Assembly (NCBI GenBank): GCA_002917075.1
Contig: NTMA01000070.1
Span: 124,001-188,000 of the forward strand
Direction: 5' to 3'
Source of the DNA: Hawksworthiomyces lignivorus
Taxonomy: Eukaryota > Ascomycota > Sordariomycetes > Ophiostomatales > Ophiostomataceae
Length of the DNA: 64,000 nt
How positions within the stretch are numbered: the stretch's first letter is position 1; every line of letters begins with the position of its first letter. The notes beneath the pieces are model-generated. The model was not told the origin of the DNA, made no database searches, and saw only the letters and a program-made list of their open reading frames with translations. The position numbers and the translations under genes were made by a program. Positions 56,986 through 64,000 of the stretch are shown here, piece by piece.

Positions 56986-59900
56986 ATGTCCCTCTTTGGC
57001 GCACCCAAACCGAACGCGTCGACCACGCCCTTCGGCAGCGGTGGCTCTGTGTTTGGCGGCTCCACGGCGGCGAACTCGTTTACGCAGCCAGCAGCTGGGG
57101 CGGCGGCGGCTGGCGGTGCGGCAAGACCTTCTGTGTTCGGCGGCAGTCTTTGGGACAACAATCCCGCGACGCGACCAGCAGCACTCGGTGCATCGACCAC
57201 AGCCGGCCAGCCGCAAGGGTTTCAAAACACAATCAACAGCGCTGCTGCCCGCCCGACCTCTGGCGCCTACTTCGACAGTCTGCTTGCAAAGAGCAAGAAA
57301 CGCACAGACGGCGAAGCCGGCTCAATTGCCGACGGCACGAGCGCCGACTTACCGAGCCTCCATCTTGGTCTGGGTGACATCCGCCAGAAGTTGCGGAAGC
57401 TTGGCCCGCGCGCGGGTGCTGCAGGAGGCTCGGGGGCCGGCCTGGGTGCGGGTGCTGCCCCTCCTCTGCAGGACGGCAAAGCTCATTATGTGCTGGCGGC
57501 ATCTGGCGTGGACCCCGGCGCGGCCGTCCGCGACCTCGGCAACTTTGGCATCTTCTCTGCCTCGCGGTCGGCTGCCGCGGCAACTGCTGTCGGTGGCAGT
57601 CCTGCGGCTGGCGCCGGTGCTGCGGGCACATCCAGAGGCCTCGCCGGCGGTCCTTCCGAAGTCGATGTCGACACTTACCTCTCGAACCTGCAGACCAAAA
57701 CCACGCTCAGCATGATTGCCGACGGTCTCGAGCGCTCCGTTCGCGACTTTGACAGTTTTCTCGAGGACAACGTCACCATGGAATGGGAGGCGCAGCGCAA
57801 GCGCATCTATGAACACTTTGGCATCAAGACGCGGGAGGACCTGGCCGGCGCCACACCCACGCCGCGCTATGGCACGCCGGATACAACAGCTCCTGGTGCC
57901 GGCACAGGAGGCGCGAGCACCGGCGGATTCGGTCGCCGTCGCAGTCGGCAACAGCAGCAGCCGCCGTCGCAGACACCCGGGTCCAAGGCTGGCCCGGGCA
58001 GCAGTGTCTTTGGTCGCTCTCGCATGCAGAAATCAGTCATTGGCTCGGCCAGCCGCATCGGAGCCCACGCGTCTGAATTCTCCGACGTTGAGACCGCAAG
58101 CTCACCTGGCCATGCCGGCGGCGGTCCTGCCGGTGTCGCTTCGATGGATGATCGCTACACGCGCGAAAAGCAGGCGCGGTTGGCTGAGACTATTCACAAA
58201 CTCAATGACTGCCGTATCGATTCAGCGCCTTTCCCTGTTCTCAGCGAGATGGTGGCTGTGGAGACAGGACTCGGCGGCGACCGGCAATCCTCGCTCGTAG
58301 TGGAAGCCTTCCGCGCACTGGCCGACGTCGTCGGCGAGGACCTCGAAGCCGTCAACCAGGCACAGCACACTCGGGGCGGGCCAGGTCCCCGCCAACGCAC
58401 ATTTGCTCGCTCGTATCTCGACCCGAATCCCAACAGCGCCGGCGCCATCTCCATTCGCCAGCGACTCCTCTCGGGCGCCAACCGCTTCCTTGAAAAGAAG
58501 TTCTTTGCCGAGGTCGAAGCCCAGATTGCCAAGTTCCCGCTCGAAGCGAGCTTGGGGGGCAGGCCAGACGTGGTCAGCAAGATCAAGGCCTACATCCGCG
58601 TGCGCGCCGCACAGAAGATGCTCGTGCCAGACAATGTCGACTTGCAGCAGGTGCAGGGCGAGTATGTCTGGGCTGTCATTTTCTATCTGCTGCGCTCAGG
58701 TCATGTTACCGAAGCAGCCCAGTACGTCAATGACAACCAGACCCAGATCCGCGGCATCGACCGCGTGTTCGCCAGTTACATCAACAGCTACGCTTCGAGC
58801 GAAGACCGCCGCCTCAAGCGTGCGATGCAAGAACGCTGCAACAGCGACTACACCCAGCGGGCACGCAACGCCCCAGAAGGCTCGGTCGATCCCTTCCGCA
58901 TGGCCTGCTACAAGGTCATTGGTCGCTGTGACGTCGGCAACCGCAACCTTGAAAACCTGCAGACGGACGTTCATGACTGGATCTGGCTCCAGTTCAACTT
59001 GGCCCGCGAAGGCGACCGTGCCGCCGAATTGGCCAGCGAGATGTACGGCCTGTCCGAGCTGCAAGAGACAATACGGGAGATCGGCCAAAAGCACTTTGCC
59101 AAGAACGCGCCCGGTGTAGCCAGCGGCTCCTACGCCATGTATTTCTACTTGCAGGTGCTTGCCGGTCTCTTTGAACCGGCCATTGCCTATCTCTACTCGT
59201 TCTCGTACATTGATGCAGTGCACTTTGCCATTGCCCTCGAGTACTACGGTCTCCTACGGACGCCCAACGCGAGCTTGGCAGCCGCCAACGAGCTGCTCAG
59301 CCACAGCACCCGCAACCAACCGCAGATAAATTTCGCACGCATGATCGGCTACTACACACGCGATTTCCGAGCCGCCAACGTATCCGCGGCCGTCGATTAT
59401 CTTATTCTCATCTGCTTAGGTGATGACGAGGAGCAGAGCCAGAACCAGAGCGCGTCAAAAGAGCAGTCCGCTGCCGCCTCACTCTGCTATGAAGCTCTGC
59501 GCGAACTGGTATTGGAGACACGCGAGTTTAGCAAGCTGATTGGCGATATTCGCCCCGATGGCACACGCATCCGCGGTCTGATCGAAGAGCGCGGCGCCCT
59601 TATCGCGCTAGACCGCGAACAAGACTTCGTCAAAGCCATTACATTGCAGGCAGCGCGGGACGCGGACGACGGTGGCCGCACCACAGATGCCGTGCTTCTG
59701 TATCACCTGGCAGGCGACTACGACACGGTCGTGGTTATTGTGAGCCGCGCACTGAGCGAGGCCATTGCGCTCGAGATCGGCGAGGAACCCATGCGGCTTG
59801 TCCCGGTCAAGCCTCGCGTTGACAGCGGGAAGAGCAGCGCAGCATCGCCAGCGGCCCAGCCTGGTAGCAGCCTCAGCCTTGCTTCTATAGACGACCCTGT

Positions 59901-60457
59901 TGAGCTAGCACGCACCATGATGACCATGTACGAGCGCGACAACATGTTTCGAAGACGCATCCGCGACGAAAACCGCATTGCCTGCAGCGTCCTCCTGCAG
60001 ATGGGTGAGATCAAGAGTTTGGTCGAGGCCCGCAAGTGGCCGCAGTGTTTGGATGTAAGCTTTCTTCTGCCACTTCTATTCCGTTTTAATAGGATTTCCA
60101 TGCCTTCCTCCGATGTGGTCTGCTAACGTTGCTCAGAAAATCCGCGATCTCGAGATCTTGCCACTGCAGGCTGGCGGCGACCCCGGCATCATCCGCAGCT
60201 TTGCGGCACGATTCTCAAGCCTCGCCCAGCCGGTGGCTATCAATGTCCCCAACCTGCTGATGTGGACGATCCTCTGCTGCACGCAGCAGAGGGAGCGGCT
60301 CTTGACTGGCCAATTCAGCGGCAACGAGTCAGCGTCACGCATGCTTGCCGATGAATTGAAGCAGATCTGTGTCGACTTGACAGCCTATACGAGTCAGCTG
60401 CGGTATCGCTTCCCGCCATATCTTCACGAAGCTCTGGCGAGGGCGTCAGCAGATTAA
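56986..60457 (+). CDS. NIC96: Nic96/Nup93-family nucleoporin
   Basis: Two exons, 56986-60054 and 60137-60457, with an 82-nt intron (GTAAGC..GCTCAG, branch TGCTAAC), encode 1129 residues. The start ATG gives MSLFGAPKPN. The first 230 residues are Gly/Ala/Ser-rich with a few FG dipeptides (LFG, VFGGS, NFGIF). A predicted coiled coil follows from DVDTYLSNLQTKTTL to about 285, the part that in yeast Nic96 holds the Nsp1 channel trimer. The rest (about 390-1129) is the alpha-helical Nic96 solenoid, with WAVIFYLLRSGHVTEAAQYV, DPFRMACYKVIGRCD, DWIWLQFNLARE and LDKIRDLEILPL across the splice. It is a scaffold protein of the inner ring of the nuclear pore. It is longer than yeast Nic96 (about 840 residues), mostly through its N-terminus and a disordered insert near 300-390. 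Confidence 0.93.
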
Positions 60458-61104
60458 GTTGATAAGCTGTCTATGAGGGAAGAGGGCGAGCGGAAAACCC
60501 TAATGCCATCTGTATTGTACCCGTCGGCAAAAAGTGAAGAGACTTTGTATTTTGTTTATTTCTATTTAGAACACGAGGGTGAAAAGATGATTCCTTAAAG
60601 ACGTTCAGGAAAGGGTCAAACATACCGATATGCTACGTTTTGATGATACAGCCTCGGTTACCTAAATCAAATATATCAATTGCGATTCTTTGCAACGTTT
60701 CGTCTTGACTGCTGGGAACGTGCTAGATTCTCATAGCCAAGTCCAACAATACGTAGTAGCTGCTGAAAATAATCCAAGTGCAACATTGATCATATTTTGC
60801 ATCGTGAGCTTTTGAAAATCAAAGACGATCGTGAGAATTCACAGCGTGGCTGTAACAATCCAAAGCTGTGTCCAATTGAGCGTTTGCATAGCCTCCTTCG
60901 AATGCTATAGATGAACGCCACCGATGACACATTTGCGCCTGCTACATGCCAAATGCCTTGCGCTGTTCCTGTAACTAATAATATGGGTATTCGATGTTTA
61001 ATACAAATCCTGCTCTGACTGGCTTCATGGCCTCCTCTCACTCGGCACCTGTTCATTGCGACGAATTTCATCAGCCACTCCAAGCGATGGCAGCATGGAT
61101 AGAG
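60458..61104. other. Convergent 3' region between NIC96 and the DCAF4-like gene
   Basis: About 650 bp between tail-to-tail genes, A/T-rich, with no supported coding sequence. Confidence 0.5.
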
Positions 61105-63710
61105 CTACCACTTATAACTTCCCATTACCTTGTTTTCATCACTGGTTTCTTCCTCCATCCTCTTCAAATCTTCATCACTGGCATCGTCGCCGAAGAACAC
61201 ATCTTCCCCCCGATGCCCGACGGAATATTTATGCACGTAAGGTCCGACACCAGCGAACAAGCTGGGCCCTTCACCAGGCAAACTAGCAAAGCTCAGCGCT
61301 TGGATCAATGGTAACTTGATGGCCGATTTCTCACCGTCGCCGCTATGAGCAGAACCATTGGAAGCTGCAGTTGGGTTGGGTGCGTACACCTTGGCGATAG
61401 CTCTAGCCGAATGACTGATCTTGGAAAGACCTGGGGCATCTAGTCGCTCACCGGTAGCGAGCGAAAATATTGAGACGCCACCTCCTAAGCCTGTGTATGG
61501 GGCATGGTCATCGCCGACAGCCACCAGACCCAGGCTCTCCTCTACCGCAAACCCCACGCCAATCAAGCGGGCTTCATTGTGGTAATCGATAAACCGAAAG
61601 AGAGGATTGGCATTGCAGAGAGAGAGAGACGAAGAAGCACGCCCCCTAGCATTACCCCGTGACTTGATATACCTCATATCGTACAGAAGCATCGTGTCTC
61701 GCAGACCAGCGACAATCGCACGGTGGCTCCCAAGAGAACGAATATGCGCAACGGCATTCCCACTACCCCCGTCTACTTTATCTCGAGAGTGGCCACCGCC
61801 AAAGGTATGCCATCGAGTATCCACAGGTTCTCTCAGATCAACAAGCCACGGTAACGAGCGCCGGCCTCCTGCCAATATTAGCTTGGGGTGGTTTCCGACG
61901 AAGTCTACTGAGGTTATAAGACCGGAATGGCTCAGATGGTTTTTCTTGCTGTGAGACGATGGTGGAGTTCGACCCGCATCATAATCTAGCAAAGAACGTC
62001 CCCTCCGGGCCCTCATTGGCATGTTTAAAGAGCCACCGAAGAGTATCACGTCGTCTCTAGCATTTCTATGCCTTGATAGTGCAGAAGAGGCTCCAGCCAC
62101 TTGAAGTCTGACTGCTCCCCTGTCTATCTCTGCTAAGCCACAGCCGGTAGCAACAACGCACAGCGAGCTAGAACTGGGCGGCGCCACCGCACAGGCATAA
62201 ACACCGTCAGAAGGTTCATTAGCGTAGATCTTAAAAACATTCTGGAGTTCTGTATCTGCAGAAAAGCAAGGCGTTAGGTTAGACAATTTAATTTTCTGTC
62301 GTTTTATTAGCCATAAAAAGGGTATAGAAAACCATACCTGATGCAGAAAGATCATGCGCGTTTCCGACATGCCAGGGTATTGCCGCTTTTCTAGAGTTAG
62401 ACGTGCTATGTGGTGAAAATATGTGGATGCATGCGCCTCTGTCGTCGTAACGAGATCTGCCGCTGCCATAACTCTGCGCCTGGCGGCGTGAGGTCACAAT
62501 CAGCTTGTTGAAGCCTTCGTGGTAGCAGATGGCTGAGGCATCAGGCACGTTGATTCCCTCCGGACGGGTGCGTTCGAAGTCGATCCACTTTGAAAAGCGT
62601 CCACTTGTAGGCCACGACAACGGTATACTTTCAAGAAAGAATAGAGATGAGTCACGTAGCCCTAGATGAGAGTGCAATGTTTATCCTAGCGAAATGGGAA
62701 GAGGCTAACTCACTATTCCCGTTCATTACTTGGAACGTAGTGTCCCTTAATATCTCCTGGATTCTCAGGCGTTTGGTAGTCTGGTACCAAGAAGTTGTTA
62801 GCCGGGGTTGTTAAGATTCACGGCCGCTGGTTGATGGTAAAGAAAAATAGAAGTCAGGGGTCCATAAAACAAGACTAGAAGTATCACCAACTTGTATAAA
62901 CAACACCCATCTGGTTTGGGTGGTCACCCGCATGGACATACAGGCACGACACGTTTGCCTCTGCCAGGCGTTTCGGCTGTGTGGCGGCCACGCGAAATGG
63001 CTGGTCAGTAAGGTGGTGCCATGCTGGGTTTTCCCAATGCAAGGCCTCCGCATCCTGCCTCCGCGCCAACTGAATAGCGCGCTCTAGCCGTACGCTGTGA
63101 TCTTCATCCAGCACGGCGATGGCACCTTTGAAATGGAGGCCCCGGGCTACGCTGGCCGCTGCGGTGGCCTTGGGGGACCAGCTGAATAGGCGGCCATCGC
63201 TGACTGAGGCACAATTAATCCGGGACCCGCCGGTTTCGCGGTCTAGCAAGCCGATAGAGGTGTCAAAATTGAGTCGAAAAGGCAATGTTGTCTGAACATC
63301 ATCATTCTCCGGCTCTGCCTGCGCGTCTGCCGCTCTCCCAAGGAATGAAGCCGACGCAAATCCCGTTACTCTTTCTGAACCAGTTGTGGTCGTCGTGTCC
63401 ACGGGTGATATAAAATTTAAACTCTTCGCTCCTCGCCGCCTTTTTCGCCGCTCTTGCTGCTCTTCGGCATGCCTCAACCGACGGTTCTGGTGGATAACCT
63501 GCTCCTGGGACCATCGGGCGCCCGTTGGCGCTGTGCTTGTGCGTTCAATCTTGAAGAACTTGTTTCTTTGTTCATCTAATGCACCGAAAATAAGCCTTGG
63601 TACGGCGGACAATTCCTTGCATCTCTTATTACAAAGCTGTCCCTTGCTACTTCTGCTTCTTTCCTCTACTTACCCCAGTAATAGCCCGGCATTTGGAAAG
63701 GCGCAGGCAT
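61105..63710 (-). CDS. DCAF4-like WD40 protein, probable Cul4 ligase substrate receptor
   Basis: Minus strand, about 750 residues. Exon 1 (63710-63674) codes MPAPFQMPGYYW. After a 98-nt intron, exon 2 (63575 to about 62892) continues DEQRNKFFKIERTSTAPTGA, so the joined motif PGYYWDEQRNKFFKIE is the N-terminal signature of DCAF4/WDR21 proteins. A small third exon lies around 62780-62714. Exon 4 (62661-62338) contains DASAICYHEGFNKLIVTSR. After an 82-nt intron (GTATGG..CTGCAG), exon 5 (62255-61105) holds further WD-like blades (GLITSVDFVGNHPKLILAGG, GLRDTMLLYDMRYI, GVGFAVEESLGLVAVGDD). The borders of exon 3 are uncertain: two frames both keep the phase. DCAF4 binds DDB1-Cul4 in animals; the same role here is inferred. 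Confidence 0.8.
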
Positions 63711-64000
63711 GATTAACGGTAGGCTGGCATTTTCTGGCCAATAGCTTTCTGAATAAAAAAGAAGGAAATAAAAAGGTCAAACGAAACAAGAAATAGAAAG
63801 AAGATTAAATAGATCCAGTGATAAAAAAGGGAGGCCGAAAAAAAAAAAATCTACGCCTGGCGGCAGTGCTTTACGTAGTATAAAAGAGCGCAGTTCGGTC
63901 AGCGGGACAAGAGCTGGCGGGAAATAGAAGAAGATGGCTGAAAACAGAGAGAGTAGATAAGTCGTCCTAAGCACGAAATAGAGCTTTCATGGATAGAAGG
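63711..64000. other. Right end of window, upstream of the DCAF4-like gene
   Basis: A/G-rich on the + strand with a poly-A run near 63838; it is probably the promoter and leader of the minus-strand gene. No coding sequence is supported. Confidence 0.45.

Overview
The window looks like nuclear DNA of a filamentous ascomycete. The genes carry short introns (about 58 to 224 nt, mostly 60 to 100 nt) with GT..AG ends and CTAAC/CTGAC-like branch sites. Several products belong to fungal families: a GH128 wall glucanase, a DUF1996 secreted protein, a cupredoxin-like serine-rich secreted protein, and a Nic96 nucleoporin. A Sordariomycete, perhaps Hypocreales, would fit, but that is a guess from gene style. 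No rRNA, tRNA, CRISPR or bacterial operon structure was seen.

Layout: GH128 (+, 2.6-3.9 kb) runs tail-to-tail with an aldo-keto reductase (-, 4.8-5.8 kb), which is divergent from a Gfo/Idh/MocA dehydrogenase (+, 6.7-8.0 kb). A Trm9-like tRNA methyltransferase (+, 9.8-10.9 kb) faces a Myb/SANT regulator (-, 12.5-14.5 kb). Next comes a gene-free stretch of about 11.7 kb (14.5-26.2 kb). It is followed by tubulin cofactor B (+, 26.3-27.1 kb), a secretory-pathway transmembrane RING-H2 protein (+, 31.3-33.1 kb), mRNA 3'-end factor Pcf11 (-, 34.3-37.3 kb), a four-helix membrane protein of the DUF7598 type (-, 38.6-39.6 kb), a tiny SERF/4F5 gene (+, 42.6-43.0 kb) and the DUF1996 gene (+, 44.1-45.6 kb). 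A decayed Tc1-like transposon with TIRs and a TA duplication (46.07-47.34 kb) separates DUF1996 from the cupredoxin gene (-, 47.8-49.0 kb). The right end holds an SMN homologue (-, 51.9-53.2 kb), an FGGY sugar kinase (+, 54.1-56.2 kb), Nic96 (+, 57.0-60.5 kb) and a DCAF4-like WD40 protein (-, 61.1-63.7 kb).

Most genes are unrelated housekeeping functions: RNA processing (Trm9, Pcf11, SMN), the nuclear pore, tubulin folding and protein turnover. A smaller group is secreted or wall-associated (GH128, DUF1996, cupredoxin). I see no biosynthetic cluster, toxin cassette or defence island. The most notable items are gene-structural: a 5-nt microexon in the DUF1996 gene, a probable GC-AG intron in the SMN gene, and a 15-nt first coding exon in the kinase gene. 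Others are a Myb gene whose first exon lacks an ATG next to a very long gene-free region, a transposase with 13 in-frame stops and no frameshift (RIP-like), and an intergenic 9-mer TACGGAGTA present at least six times.
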